A stretch of 64,000 nucleotides of DNA from Rikenellaceae bacterium (GCA_015059955.1 SUZK01000009.1:1-64000), one strand, 5' to 3'; positions 41,301-50,733 are shown, counted from the first letter of the stretch. Made by a program: numbers and translations. Notes: generated by a model not told the origin, from the letters alone.

Positions 41301-41345
41301 TTTTATGTTGCTCGGTGTAAATGTTGTTCGTTTCGCAAATTATAT

Positions 41346-41353
41346 TTAAATTT
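41346..41353 (+). promoter_or_regulatory. Promoter -7 box of second kinase gene
   Basis: TAAATTTG, 30 bp before the start at 41384. Confidence 0.5.
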
Positions 41354-41383
41354 GTACGATATATCACTTAACCACAACCCAAT

Positions 41384-42988
41384 ATGAGACTACAACCTGG
41401 CACATCTTTGCAGGGCGGCAGGTATCGCATTATAGATGTCCTCGGACAGGGCGGCTTCGGTATCACCTATCTTGCCGAGCAGGTCATGGCCGAGCGCAAG
41501 GTATGTATAAAGGAGTTTTTTCCTAAGGAGTACTACAACCGCGATGCGAACTTACGTAGCATATCTCTCGGTACGCAGGGCAGCGCCAAGATTATGGAGC
41601 GATATAAGGCTAAGTTCGTCAAGGAGGCTAAGACCATAGCCCACCTCGACCACCCCAATATTATCCATATCCTCGATGTCTTCGAGGAGAACAATACGTG
41701 CTACTACGTTATGGAGTATATCGAGGGCGAGTCGTTGAGCAGCATTGTCAAGGGGAGCGGCGCGCTGAGCGAGGATGTCGCTGTGGGCTACATTAAGCAA
41801 GTTGCCTCGGCATTAGAGCATATCCACGAGCAGCAGATTATGCACCTCGATGTTAAGCCAGGCAATATAATGGTGCGCTCGAAGGATGACCACGCAATAT
41901 TGATAGACTTCGGTCTCTCGAAGCACTACGACGCCACGAGTGGCGAGGCTACCTCTACGACACCTGTCGGTGTCAGCCATGGCTATGCCCCTATAGAGCA
42001 GTACAAGCAGGGTGGTGTTAATCGCTTCTCGCCCGAAACAGATATCTACTCGTTGGGGGCTACGTTGTACTACCTCGTTACTGGCAATGCACCACCTCAG
42101 GCTGCCGATATTCCCGAGGAGGGTATTGTCTTCCCGACAGATATGTCGTCAAATATCCGCGAGACTATTGCAAAGTCGATGTCCTACCTGCGCAAGGATA
42201 GACCGCATACTATAAAGGATTTCTTGGCTTTGTTGGATAACGAAGAGCCTATTGTTGCGGTGCTTGCCGATGAGTCGGAGAAGACGAAGATTGTTACGCC
42301 ACAGCCAAAACCACAACCAAGAGTTGAACATCCCCAGCCTAAAACACCAATTGAACCCGCACCAAAGCAAAAGAGAAACAGTTGGTGGGTATGGCTACTC
42401 GGCTTATTGCTAATTGGTGGTGGCGCGTGGTTTATTTTTGGTGATAATAAAGAAGAAAAAAACACAGAGAATGAAGCATTGCCAGAAATCTCGACCACAT
42501 ATAAGATTGGCGACTACTACAACGAGAATGACAAGCAGGGCGTAGTCTTTGAGGTAACAGCCGATGGTCGCCATGGTAAGATTGTATCGTTGGATAAAGC
42601 AGAATTAGGATGGTGTACTGATGAGCAATATGAAGAGGGAATTAAATTAGGTTTGACATATGAGAAAGATGGCAAGGCGAATACCGATGAGGTGATGGAG
42701 CGAGGAGATAGCGACCAATATCCCGCCTTTGTTTGGTGTCGCAACAAGGGTGCAGATTGGTATCTGCCAGCTAAGAATGAGTTAAAGGCTATATACAATA
42801 ATAAGTCAAAGATTAATTCTACATTGGCTGAATATAATGCTGAAAAGATAGAAGGTTTGTATTGGTCGTCAACGGAGAATGAAGATAACCCTGAGTTCTG
42901 CGCGTGGCTTGTCTATATGTTCAATGGCTACACCTTCAACTACAATAAGTACAGCTGCCGCTATGTGCGCGCCGTGTCCGATTTTTAA
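41384..42988 (+). CDS. Ser/Thr kinase with DUF1566/Lcl_C-like tail
   Basis: This 534-aa protein has an N-terminal kinase domain (about 8-280; GQGGFGITYLA, VCIKEFFP, HLDVKPGNIMV, LIDFGLSKHYD, a Ser/Thr-rich activation loop). The catalytic loop is HLD, not HRD, so it is a non-RD kinase. A Pro/Lys linker leads to one transmembrane helix (about 330-350). The C-terminal domain (about 370-534) is DUF1566/Lcl_C-like (DWYLPAKNELKAIY, YWSSTENE...AWLVYMFNG), a possible external sensor. The substrate is unknown. Confidence 0.85.
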   Translation: MRLQPGTSLQGGRYRIIDVLGQGGFGITYLAEQVMAERKVCIKEFFPKEYYNRDANLRSISLGTQGSAKIMERYKAKFVKEAKTIAHLDHPNIIHILDVFEENNTCYYVMEYIEGESLSSIVKGSGALSEDVAVGYIKQVASALEHIHEQQIMHLDVKPGNIMVRSKDDHAILIDFGLSKHYDATSGEATSTTPVGVSHGYAPIEQYKQGGVNRFSPETDIYSLGATLYYLVTGNAPPQAADIPEEGIVFPTDMSSNIRETIAKSMSYLRKDRPHTIKDFLALLDNEEPIVAVLADESEKTKIVTPQPKPQPRVEHPQPKTPIEPAPKQKRNSWWVWLLGLLLIGGGAWFIFGDNKEEKNTENEALPEISTTYKIGDYYNENDKQGVVFEVTADGRHGKIVSLDKAELGWCTDEQYEEGIKLGLTYEKDGKANTDEVMERGDSDQYPAFVWCRNKGADWYLPAKNELKAIYNNKSKINSTLAEYNAEKIEGLYWSSTENEDNPEFCAWLVYMFNGYTFNYNKYSCRYVRAVSDF

Positions 42989-43027
42989 GATTTAGGCTTG
43001 TCGGTAGCGGCTGCAGTTTTACTCTTT

Positions 43028-43060
43028 CTCCTCGCGCTTTCGGGCGCGAGGAGTTTTTTT
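43028..43060 (+). terminator. Terminator of kinase gene
   Basis: A 10-bp stem CTCCTCGCGC with GCGCGAGGAG, loop TTTCGG, then seven T. Confidence 0.9.
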
Positions 43061-43130
43061 ATTCATTGAGGAGTTGTTGCGGGCACTGCCCGCATGGTGC
43101 TTCGCTTGCGAGGGCGCAAGCACAGCCTGC

Positions 43131-45008
43131 TTATCTTTGCTCTTGCATCTTGGATATCATCTCGAGGATTGCCTCCTCGTCGTAGCCACAGTCGGCGTAT
43201 AGCTCCGAGGGTTTGCCATGCTCGACAAACCTATCGTCGATGCCGAGGTTGACAATCGAGGGGTTATAGCCCTGTTGTAGGATATGGGCGGCGATAGCCT
43301 CACCCACACCGCCGCGGATGATGCCATCCTCGATGGTGATGATATGTCGGAAGGTGGATGCCACCTCATCTATGAGCTTGGTGTCTAAGGGCTTGGCGTA
43401 GCGCATATCGTAGACAGCAACGCTCGCCCCACTACGCTCGGCAGCACGCAGTGCTCGGCCTGCCATAGTGCCTATGGTGATGATGGCCACATCGTTGCCC
43501 TCGCGCAGTTGCTCGCCACGACCCACCTCGATACTCTCGAAAGGTCTATTCTGCCACTCCACACCCTCGCCGATGCCACGCGGATAGCGTATAACGGTGG
43601 GGTAGTCGGCCTGTGTTGCTGTATAGAGCATCTGGCGGAGCATCCACTCGTTGCGTGGCGCTGCCACAACAAGGTTGGGCACGCAGCTGAAGTAGGCAAG
43701 GTCGAAGGCGCCATGGTGTGTCGCACCATCCTCGCCCACAAGGCCCGCTCTATCCAAGCAGAGTACCACGGGGAGGTTTTGCAGCGCTATGTCGTGGATG
43801 ACATTGTCGTAGGCACGCTGCATGAACGACGAGTAGATATTGCATACGGGGCGGTGTCCTGCTGCCGCCATGCCTGCTGAGAAGGTCACAGCATGACCCT
43901 CGGCGATGCCCACATCGAAGCATCTGTCGGGCATCTCGCGCATCATAATATTCATCGAGCATCCCGAAGGCATTGCGGGTGTGATGCCCACAACGCGACA
44001 GTCGCGGCGTGCTATGTCGAGGAGTGTCTCACCGAAGACATCTTGGTAGCGTGCAGCGGCATAGTTGCTCTTGACACGCTCGCCCGTGGCGACGTCGAAG
44101 CGTCCTGGGGCGTGCCATGTGGCGGGGTCGCCCTCGGCAGGAGCGTAGCCCTTGCCCTTGATAGTCTTGATATGTAGTAGCTTGGGGCCTCCAATATCTT
44201 TGAGCGCACGAAGCGTGCGTATAAGCTCATCTATGTTGTGGCCATCGACAGGGCCGAAGTAGCGGAAGTTGAGACTCTCGAAGAGGTTACTATTTTGTAG
44301 TAGTCCCTGCTTTATGGCGTTGCCCGTCTTGCGCACAAGACGGTGTACGGGGGGCACTACGCCTAACCCCTTCCATAGGTTGCGCTTCAACGAGTTGTAC
44401 CAGCGCGATGTCGACATACGTACAAGGTAGCGGTCGAGGGCTCCTGTGGGCTTGTCTATGGACATCTCGTTGTCGTTGAGCACTACGAGAAGGTCGCTCT
44501 TGGGTGATGCACCAGCATTATTTAGTCCCTCGAAGGCAAGTCCGCCAGTCATAGCACCATCGCCGATGACGGCAACAACATGCTCCTTACCGCCCTGCAT
44601 CTCTATGGCCTTGGCCATGCCAAAGGCTGCCGATATGCTCACCGACGAGTGACCCGCGCCAAAGGCGTCGTAGCGGCTCTCCTCCATACGTGGGAAGCCA
44701 CTTATGCCACCGCGCGTACGGTTGCCCTTGAATGCCTCGCGGCGTCCGGTGATAATCTTATGAGCGTATGCCTGATGGCCCACATCCCATACTATGCGGT
44801 CGTTGGGGGTGTCGTAGACATAGTGTAGCGCCACGGTGAGCTCCACAGCGCCGAGGCTTGAGCCGAGGTGGCCAGGGTTTGTGGCGCAGCACTCGACAAT
44901 ATAGGCACGAAGCTCCTTGACATACTCCTTAAGCTCCGCTACCGACAACCTCTTAAGGTCGTCGGGCGATGCTACGCGCTCAAGATATTTATACTGTGCC
45001 TCTGCCAT
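43131..45008 (-). CDS. dxs: 1-deoxy-D-xylulose-5-phosphate synthase
   Basis: This 625-aa enzyme has the TPP-binding motif GDGAMTGGLAFEGLNNAG, the His in HAYAHKIITGRR, and the C-terminal transketolase domains (DRAGLVGEDGATHHGAFD). It condenses pyruvate with glyceraldehyde-3-phosphate, the first step of the MEP isoprenoid pathway. Its promoter lies in the 68-bp repeat at 45061-45128. Confidence 0.97.
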   Translation of the reverse strand: MAEAQYKYLERVASPDDLKRLSVAELKEYVKELRAYIVECCATNPGHLGSSLGAVELTVALHYVYDTPNDRIVWDVGHQAYAHKIITGRREAFKGNRTRGGISGFPRMEESRYDAFGAGHSSVSISAAFGMAKAIEMQGGKEHVVAVIGDGAMTGGLAFEGLNNAGASPKSDLLVVLNDNEMSIDKPTGALDRYLVRMSTSRWYNSLKRNLWKGLGVVPPVHRLVRKTGNAIKQGLLQNSNLFESLNFRYFGPVDGHNIDELIRTLRALKDIGGPKLLHIKTIKGKGYAPAEGDPATWHAPGRFDVATGERVKSNYAAARYQDVFGETLLDIARRDCRVVGITPAMPSGCSMNIMMREMPDRCFDVGIAEGHAVTFSAGMAAAGHRPVCNIYSSFMQRAYDNVIHDIALQNLPVVLCLDRAGLVGEDGATHHGAFDLAYFSCVPNLVVAAPRNEWMLRQMLYTATQADYPTVIRYPRGIGEGVEWQNRPFESIEVGRGEQLREGNDVAIITIGTMAGRALRAAERSGASVAVYDMRYAKPLDTKLIDEVASTFRHIITIEDGIIRGGVGEAIAAHILQQGYNPSIVNLGIDDRFVEHGKPSELYADCGYDEEAILEMISKMQEQR

Positions 45009-45060
45009 TTATACTCTTTTCGCCTCTATTGTGACCCACGGCGCTGGGTGTAATACTTCA

Positions 45061-45128
45061 CAAAGATAACCCTTTTTTGTTTGTCGGGCAACATTACCGC
45101 CCAAAATTTAGCCCAAAATGAAGGCTAT
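45061..45128. repeat. 68-bp direct repeat, copy 1 (dxs promoter)
   Basis: The 68 bases match 46061-46128 at 64 positions. On the minus strand it contains TTG, a 20-bp spacer and TATCTTTG, a complete -33/-7 promoter. The -7 box ends about 52 bp before the dxs start. The pair encloses the BRO gene. Confidence 0.85.
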
Positions 45129-45201
45129 GGACACGCCCTTTGATACATGTTGTTAGGCTATCTCTGTCGAGACGAGAGATTTAATCCTCTCTTCCTAAAT
45201 C

Positions 45202-46044
45202 TTACTCCTTGTCTGTTTTGTCCTCGATTGATGGCAGATAGTCGCTTGCTTTTGCTTGGGATATAACGCTCCTTCCGAGTTGGTGTTCCAACTGTACACG
45301 CGCTGCCTGAGCTACACTTCCACCTCTCTGTGCTACTTTCGCATTCTCCTTAAAGGTCTTGGGATTCTCCTGCTTTGATAGCTCTGTTGCAGAGGCCTCA
45401 GCAAGCATATTGAGGGCAAGCTCAAGGTTTGTCATATTGTCGCGTAGATTCTCCTTGTGTAACCCTTTATACTGCTTATACTCCTTTACGTGGAAGCCGC
45501 TCCACTGCTTGGTTATAATGTCGGTGAGAGCTGCATATTGCACGCCCTCCTTTACACCTGTGCGCTTCCACTCATCTGTAAGCTCCTTGCGCACCTCCAT
45601 TGTTTTGATACGCTGGTTTATCCACGCCTCCGAGTATCCTAATCTACGATAGTCGGACATTGCTTGCTCGATTGACAACTCTGGGTCTTGCATTTGGTCG
45701 ATACGCTGGGCTGCTACCTGTGCCATCCATTGCTTGAATGGCTCGGCTTTGGGCGAGGGAATGGATTGAATTAAACGCAATATGTTAGTTGTATTACCGG
45801 CCAAAGTCTTTCGTTTCTTTCCCGTCTCCGTCGTCATATATACCTGGGGACAATTTGTCCCCATGTAGGCATGAAGTTCAACATCGCGCTTTCTTAGCTT
45901 CTTAAGATAATCTGTTGGATTAACACTCTCTGTCAGTATCGCTACAACATCGACTATCGAGAAGTACCACTCCTCTTTTGTGTCATCCCATACTGTACGC
46001 ACCTTGCGCACATCGAATAGTTGTAATGCCTCCTTCTTTGTCAT
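45202..46044 (-). CDS. BRO-family (BRO-N) DNA-binding protein
   Basis: This 280-aa protein starts at M-T-K-K-E-A. The N-terminal BRO-N domain (about 5-110; VRTVWDDTKEEWYFSIVDVVAILTESVNPTDYLKKLRKRD) is common in phage antirepressors and in stand-alone bacterial proteins related to DinD. The C-terminal part (about 120-280) is helical with basic patches. It sits in a 932-bp insertion flanked by 68-bp repeats, one of which supplies its promoter. It may be a domesticated or mobile phage gene. No phage genes are beside it. Confidence 0.75.
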   Translation of the reverse strand: MTKKEALQLFDVRKVRTVWDDTKEEWYFSIVDVVAILTESVNPTDYLKKLRKRDVELHAYMGTNCPQVYMTTETGKKRKTLAGNTTNILRLIQSIPSPKAEPFKQWMAQVAAQRIDQMQDPELSIEQAMSDYRRLGYSEAWINQRIKTMEVRKELTDEWKRTGVKEGVQYAALTDIITKQWSGFHVKEYKQYKGLHKENLRDNMTNLELALNMLAEASATELSKQENPKTFKENAKVAQRGGSVAQAARVQLEHQLGRSVISQAKASDYLPSIEDKTDKE

Positions 46045-46060
46045 ACATTGTGTGTTTCTA

Positions 46061-46128
46061 CAAAGATAACCCTTTTTTGCTTGTCGAGCAACATTACCGC
46101 CCAAAATTTAGTCCAAAACGAAGGCTAT
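46061..46128. repeat. 68-bp direct repeat, copy 2 (BRO gene promoter)
   Basis: This matches 45061-45128 at 64 of 68 positions with the starts exactly 1000 bp apart. Its far end includes the stop codon (46125-46127) of the LysM esterase gene, so the unduplicated arrangement is LysM esterase - repeat - dxs. The promoter in this copy reads into the BRO gene. Confidence 0.85.
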
Positions 46129-47141
46129 CGCTTCACCTTGAGCCTATCGCCAGGGTGGATGATATCGGTAGATTTTATGTTGTTGAGCTTGCATAGCTCG
46201 TCGACCGTGAGGCCATTGTTCGTGGCTATGCGCCATAGGCTGTCGCCATCCTTGACAACATAATAGCCATCAGCGGTCACCTTACCCGTGTTATTATTGC
46301 CCTTTGTGCCACGCTTCGTCGATGTCTTCTTGCTATCGACAATGTCGTACTTGACACTGCCGCGTTGCAGCTCATCGTAGGCATGGCGCATATCGTGTGC
46401 CGTGATTGTTGTCCATCTATTCACCTTGCGACGACCCTTTGTCGAGTGCTTGAAGAGCCAGTCGTAGCTCTTCTCAAGGTAAAATACGCGCGCAAGGAGC
46501 GAGTGTTTGACGCCTATAAGCTCCTTGTAGCGCAGGCGCTTAGTCTTACCCTCCTGCTTCATCAGACGCTTGACCCTGCGTGAGGCATCCACAGGCACAT
46601 CCTTATCCGCCGTGCCGTGCATAATCCATAGTGGCACATCGAGTAGTGTGCCGAGGTTGCGCAGCGTGGAGCCACCACATAGTGCCATCGCTGCCGCTAC
46701 CCTATCGGGGTATGTCGCCGCGAAGTCGAGCGTACCGTAGCCACCGAGGCTCATGCCCATAACATAGAGGCGTGAGGGGTCCACGTTGTAGTTTCGTTCG
46801 ACATAGTCGACCACAGATGCTATGCGCTCGGGGTCCCACCAGCCACCAGGGTTTTGGGGCGCTACGATGACCGCCTCGATGTCGAGGCCGCGTTTTAGGG
46901 CATCCAACGGCCCATACTTCATCACCATATTGAGGTCGTTGCCACAGAGGCTGCGGCCGTGGAGGAAGAGTACCACGGGCATAGCGTCGCGCTTGGCACG
47001 CTTGCCATTTGAGGCATCCTTATACTCGTCGGGGAGATACAACCAAAAGTCATACTCCGCCTTATCGCGCATGGCGTGTAGCTGTGCCGAGGCGAGCAGG
47101 GGCTGCAGTAGGATGAGAAGCGTTATTATAAGGTGTCGCAT
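46125..47141 (-). CDS. Secreted esterase/peptidase with C-terminal LysM
   Basis: This 338-aa protein starts at M-R-H-L-I-I-T. A signal peptide (1-19) is followed by an alpha/beta hydrolase domain with the serine nucleophile in GMSLGGYGTL, FLHGRSLCGNDL as oxyanion loop and an acid/His later (HGTADKDV). A C-terminal LysM domain (about 290-338; YVVKDGDSLWRIATNNGLTV) targets peptidoglycan or chitin-like glycans. A polyhydroxybutyrate-depolymerase-like or ferulic-esterase-like group is possible. Confidence 0.8.
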   Translation of the reverse strand: MRHLIITLLILLQPLLASAQLHAMRDKAEYDFWLYLPDEYKDASNGKRAKRDAMPVVLFLHGRSLCGNDLNMVMKYGPLDALKRGLDIEAVIVAPQNPGGWWDPERIASVVDYVERNYNVDPSRLYVMGMSLGGYGTLDFAATYPDRVAAAMALCGGSTLRNLGTLLDVPLWIMHGTADKDVPVDASRRVKRLMKQEGKTKRLRYKELIGVKHSLLARVFYLEKSYDWLFKHSTKGRRKVNRWTTITAHDMRHAYDELQRGSVKYDIVDSKKTSTKRGTKGNNNTGKVTADGYYVVKDGDSLWRIATNNGLTVDELCKLNNIKSTDIIHPGDRLKVKR

Positions 47142-47341
47142 AGCTGTTCGATAGATTGTTATGTGGTGCGAAGTTAGCAATTTTATTTAGATATTCCACC
47201 TCTCGGCACTCGAATTATCATGCCTCGCAGGTGTCGTAGGCTCTATATTTGCACGATAGGTGCGAAATGGTGAATAAAAAATTATGTATTTACGCGAAAA
47301 ATTCGTATCTTCGCAAATCGAATATATAGTAAATAGCAGTT

Positions 47342-48058
47342 ATGGCAACAGCAAAATATAAGAGAATACTTCTAAAGCTCAGCGGCGAGTCGTTGCAGGG
47401 CAAGCAGAGCTATGGTCACGACGTTGAGGTGCTACGCGCCTATGCCGAACAGATTAAGCGTATCAAGGATATGGGCGTCGAGATAGGTATCGTCATCGGT
47501 GGCGGTAACATCTTCCGTGGCATACAGGGCGCTGGTCGTGGCTTCGACCGCGTCAAGGGCGACCAGATGGGCATGCTCGCTACGATTATCAACTCGTTGG
47601 CGTTGCAGTCGGCATTGGAGTCGTTGGGCGTTAAGTGTAAGGTGCTCACCTCGATACGCATGGAGCCTATCGGCGAGTACTACTCGAAGGCTAAGGCTTT
47701 GGAGTATCTCGAGGCTGGCAATGTCGTAATCATCGGCGGCGGCACCTCTAACCCCTACTTCTCAACCGACACAGCCTCGGCATTGCGTGGCATCGAGATT
47801 GAGGCCGAGGTGATGTTCAAGGGTACACGTGTCGATGGCATCTACACTGCCGACCCCGAGAAGGACCCAACTGCTACGAAGTTCGACACCATAACCTTCG
47901 ACGAGGTGCTCGCACGACGCCTTAAGGTGATGGACCAGACGGCATTCACGTTGTGCCGCGAGAACCACCTCTCGCTAATCGTCTTCGACATGGATACAGT
48001 AGGTAACCTTGAGAAGGTTGTCGTAGGCGAGAATATAGGCACCGTCGTCACTGAGTAA
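47342..48058 (+). CDS. pyrH: UMP kinase
   Basis: This 238-aa hexameric kinase of the amino-acid-kinase fold has LLKLSGESLQG, IGGGNIFRG, the TRVDGIYTADP motif and FTLCRENHLSL. It makes UDP from UMP. It leads a run with the redoxin and frr genes, the usual pyrH-frr pair with an insertion. Confidence 0.95.
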   Translation: MATAKYKRILLKLSGESLQGKQSYGHDVEVLRAYAEQIKRIKDMGVEIGIVIGGGNIFRGIQGAGRGFDRVKGDQMGMLATIINSLALQSALESLGVKCKVLTSIRMEPIGEYYSKAKALEYLEAGNVVIIGGGTSNPYFSTDTASALRGIEIEAEVMFKGTRVDGIYTADPEKDPTATKFDTITFDEVLARRLKVMDQTAFTLCRENHLSLIVFDMDTVGNLEKVVVGENIGTVVTE

Positions 48059-48092
48059 CGACAATCATGTATCATCTTAAATTATAACGACT

Positions 48093-48686
48093 ATGGATAA
48101 GAGACATAAGCGCCGTGGCTCGACCACATCGCTACTGCTTACACTTGCGGTACTTCTCATCGTGACCCTTGTCATCATCTTCTTCCCCGTGGATGCGGGT
48201 GCTAAGCAGCCTGTGACAACAGCCACCGAGCAGCAGGACGACATTGAGGCAACGACACTAATCCATGCTGGCGATGTGGCTCCCGACTTCACCGTAGAGA
48301 TGCTCGATGGTAGCAGTGTGACCCTCTCGAAGTTGCAGGGCAAGCCTACGTTGCTCATCTTCTGGGCTACGTGGTGTCCTCCATGCCGCGAAGAGCTGTC
48401 GCACCTTCAGGAGGGTGTCATCGACGTATTCGGCGATAAGATTAACGTGTTGCCTATCTCGCGTGGCGAGAAGCGTAGCCTTGTTGAGGGCTTCCTCGAT
48501 AAGATGGGCTACACCTTTGCCGTAGGCCTTGATGGCGACCAGTCGATATATCGCAAGTACGCTACGAACTATATTCCTCGCTGCTGGGTTATCGACAGCA
48601 AGGGCGAGGTGGTGTATGCTGGCGTAGGCTACGACGAGGCTATTGCTGCCGAGGTTAACGAGGCGCTTAACAAGGCCATCAAGTAG
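48093..48686 (+). CDS. TlpA-like thiol-disulfide reductase
   Basis: This 197-aa protein has an N-terminal membrane anchor (about 10-33), followed by a thioredoxin-fold redoxin domain with the active-site WATWCPPCREE (CxxC) and a cis-Pro loop (ATNYIPRCWVIDSKG). It reduces disulfides or heme-protein cysteines in the periplasm. It lies between pyrH (34 bp) and frr (40 bp). Confidence 0.9.
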   Translation: MDKRHKRRGSTTSLLLTLAVLLIVTLVIIFFPVDAGAKQPVTTATEQQDDIEATTLIHAGDVAPDFTVEMLDGSSVTLSKLQGKPTLLIFWATWCPPCREELSHLQEGVIDVFGDKINVLPISRGEKRSLVEGFLDKMGYTFAVGLDGDQSIYRKYATNYIPRCWVIDSKGEVVYAGVGYDEAIAAEVNEALNKAIK

Positions 48687-48726
48687 GCAATCATAGAGCA
48701 AAACGTATAAACAAAAAGATAGAAGT

Positions 48727-49284
48727 ATGGATACCAAGACTATTCTAAATGAAACGACCGATCGTATGCAACGCGCTGTCGATCATCTTGTTGAGGAGTT
48801 GCTAAACATCCGTGCCGGCAAGGCCTCGGTAAATGTCCTCAATGGTGTATTTGTTGACTACTACGGCTCACAGACTCCCGTGTCGGGTGTTGCCAGCGTC
48901 ACCGTTCCTGATGCTAAGACCGTGCTTATCCAGCCTTGGGACAAGAATATGATTCGCCCTATCGAGAAGGCTATCATCGACTCTAACATTGGCCTTACGC
49001 CATCGAACAACGGCGAGCATATTCGCCTATCTATCCCCCCTCTTACCGAGGAGCGCCGTAAGGAGATCGTGAAGAAGGTTAAGGGCGAGGGCGAGACCGC
49101 ACGTATCAGCTTGCGTAATGCTCGTCGCGATGCTGTCGAGGCCTTCAAGAAGGCTCAGAAGGATGGTATGTCTGAGGATGAGCAGAAGGATGGCGAGGCA
49201 CAGGTGCAGAAGCTCCTTGAGAAGTATACGAAGATGCTCGATGTGGAGCTTGAGAAGAAGGAGAAAGAGGTGATGACCGTCTAA
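48727..49284 (+). CDS. frr: Ribosome recycling factor
   Basis: This 185-aa protein has the two-domain RRF fold: a long three-helix bundle with an intervening beta domain (VDYYGSQTPVSGVASVTVPDAK, RLSIPPLTEERRKE). It releases 70S ribosomes from mRNA after termination, together with EF-G. Confidence 0.97.
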   Translation: MDTKTILNETTDRMQRAVDHLVEELLNIRAGKASVNVLNGVFVDYYGSQTPVSGVASVTVPDAKTVLIQPWDKNMIRPIEKAIIDSNIGLTPSNNGEHIRLSIPPLTEERRKEIVKKVKGEGETARISLRNARRDAVEAFKKAQKDGMSEDEQKDGEAQVQKLLEKYTKMLDVELEKKEKEVMTV

Positions 49285-49309
49285 TCTCTCATATATATAA
49301 TATAGGTGT

Positions 49310-49340
49310 CGCGGGGTGGCTATGCTGCCCCGCGTGCTTT
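49310..49340 (+). terminator. Terminator of pyrH-frr operon
   Basis: A stem CGCGGGG with CCCCGCG and an 11-nt loop are followed by TGCTTTTTAG. Confidence 0.75.
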
Positions 49341-49544
49341 TTAGGATGGGCGGTTGTCAGCCCTTCAATTAGCAATTGGAAATTGTTGCAGGCTTTGCCT
49401 GCGCCCGACCAAGCATAGCGCCCTATCAAGGGCGTCAGCCCGCCCTCAAAAGCGTAGCGCCCGAATAGCTCCATAAAAGAAAAGTGCCCGACCACATGGC
49501 TGGGCACTTCCACTTATGCGACTATGAGTCGCCTATTTGTTGAG
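49341..49544. other. Intergenic hairpin-rich region
   Basis: This holds the GCAGGC/GCCTGC hairpin (about 49398-49412) and repeated GCGCCC/GGGCG motifs like other intergenic stretches here. There is no gene apart from the terminator described separately. Confidence 0.5.
49482..49509 (-). terminator. Terminator of TlpA/DUF6029/Omp28 operon
   Basis: An 8-bp stem (AAGTGCCC with GGGCACTT) is followed on the minus strand by TTCTTTT. It lies 36 bp past the last Omp28-like stop. Confidence 0.75.
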
Positions 49545-50672
49545 TTACTCAACGTACTCGAATGCCTTAGACTCCTTAACAGGGCAGTATGCCGAGTTAA
49601 CAACCTCCCAGCGGTTGTTAGCATCCTTAGCAGATACGATTACAAGAACGCCCATGTTCTCCCAGTTCCACTTTGTAGAGACGATAGGAAGAGTGAATGC
49701 GCAGTCGTGAGTCTGACCCTCCTCAAGAACGCCGATAGACTCGCCAGCTACGTTGTTACGGCTGTACTCGCCAGAGATGTTACGAAGAGCGTAGTTGTAA
49801 AGCTTGTGGTAGTCCTTAGTAGCACCTGCCTGGTTAGGCGAGTAGATGTTGCTCTCAAGCAACCAAGCAACAACCTTGTACTCCTTAGCCTGCTTAGCCT
49901 TAACCTGAGCAGCGCAGTAGATGTTGGTTGCGTCGCCCTCAACAGCCATTGCAATACCTACGTCAGCGCCATCCTTTCTGATGTAGCTCTCGAAAGCCTG
50001 TGCCATATAGTTGAGGAATGTTGACTGTCCATAGTTACCTACCGTAGCAGTGTAGAAGTTAATCTTGATGTTAGGGTAGCCATCAGGACTCTGCATCTGG
50101 TTCAAAGCGGTAGCAGCTGCTGAGTTACCTGGGTCGCCTGTAGCCATACCACCAGCGTGGCAAGTTACCTCGTTGTAGTGCTTGTGCCACTCGGTGTTAG
50201 CCAATGCCAAGAGCTTATCGGTCATACCTGGGCAGTAGCCACAGTTAACGCCTGTGTGGTCGATAACAACTGCACGGTGGTTGAATGCAAGGTTCTCTGG
50301 CTGTGGGTCAGCAGGAACCTCAGGCATCTGAGCCATAACGGTGATAGCAACAGTGTTCGATGTGTACTTACCCAAAGTAGCAGTTACATTGATTATACCG
50401 CTGGTTGTAGGGGTAAATGGGTTAGAGAGCTTGTTAAGGTCTGCATCGTAGAGAGTAACATTGCGGGTTACGTCTACCATCTGGCCTGTTGTCTCATCCT
50501 TCTGTGTAACGGTGAATGTTACGGTTCCGCCAAGCTCGATAGCTGTCTTGTCAGCTGTGAGTGTAAGGTCGCCAGAGGTGTTACCAGGATTTGGTTCCTC
50601 TGGTGTCTCCTCGCAACCTACAAATGCAACTGCTGCACAAGCAAGCATTGCAAAAAACTTTGTTAGTTTCAT
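49545..50672 (-). CDS. Omp28-related lipoprotein 2
   Basis: This 375-aa protein has a signal peptide with lipobox (VAFVGCEE), a beta-rich (Ig-like) N-terminal part (about 30-125) and a thioredoxin-like domain with the Cys pair HTGVNCGYCPGM. This matches the Omp28-related family. It is a paralogue of the preceding gene and the last of a four-gene minus operon. Its CxxC suggests disulfide chemistry outside the cytoplasm. Confidence 0.85.
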   Translation of the reverse strand: MKLTKFFAMLACAAVAFVGCEETPEEPNPGNTSGDLTLTADKTAIELGGTVTFTVTQKDETTGQMVDVTRNVTLYDADLNKLSNPFTPTTSGIINVTATLGKYTSNTVAITVMAQMPEVPADPQPENLAFNHRAVVIDHTGVNCGYCPGMTDKLLALANTEWHKHYNEVTCHAGGMATGDPGNSAAATALNQMQSPDGYPNIKINFYTATVGNYGQSTFLNYMAQAFESYIRKDGADVGIAMAVEGDATNIYCAAQVKAKQAKEYKVVAWLLESNIYSPNQAGATKDYHKLYNYALRNISGEYSRNNVAGESIGVLEEGQTHDCAFTLPIVSTKWNWENMGVLVIVSAKDANNRWEVVNSAYCPVKESKAFEYVE

Positions 50673-50733
50673 AATGTTTTTAAGGTTTTAATTAGTTTAA
50701 CGTATTGCTTTGTATTTGTCGAATAAAATTTCG

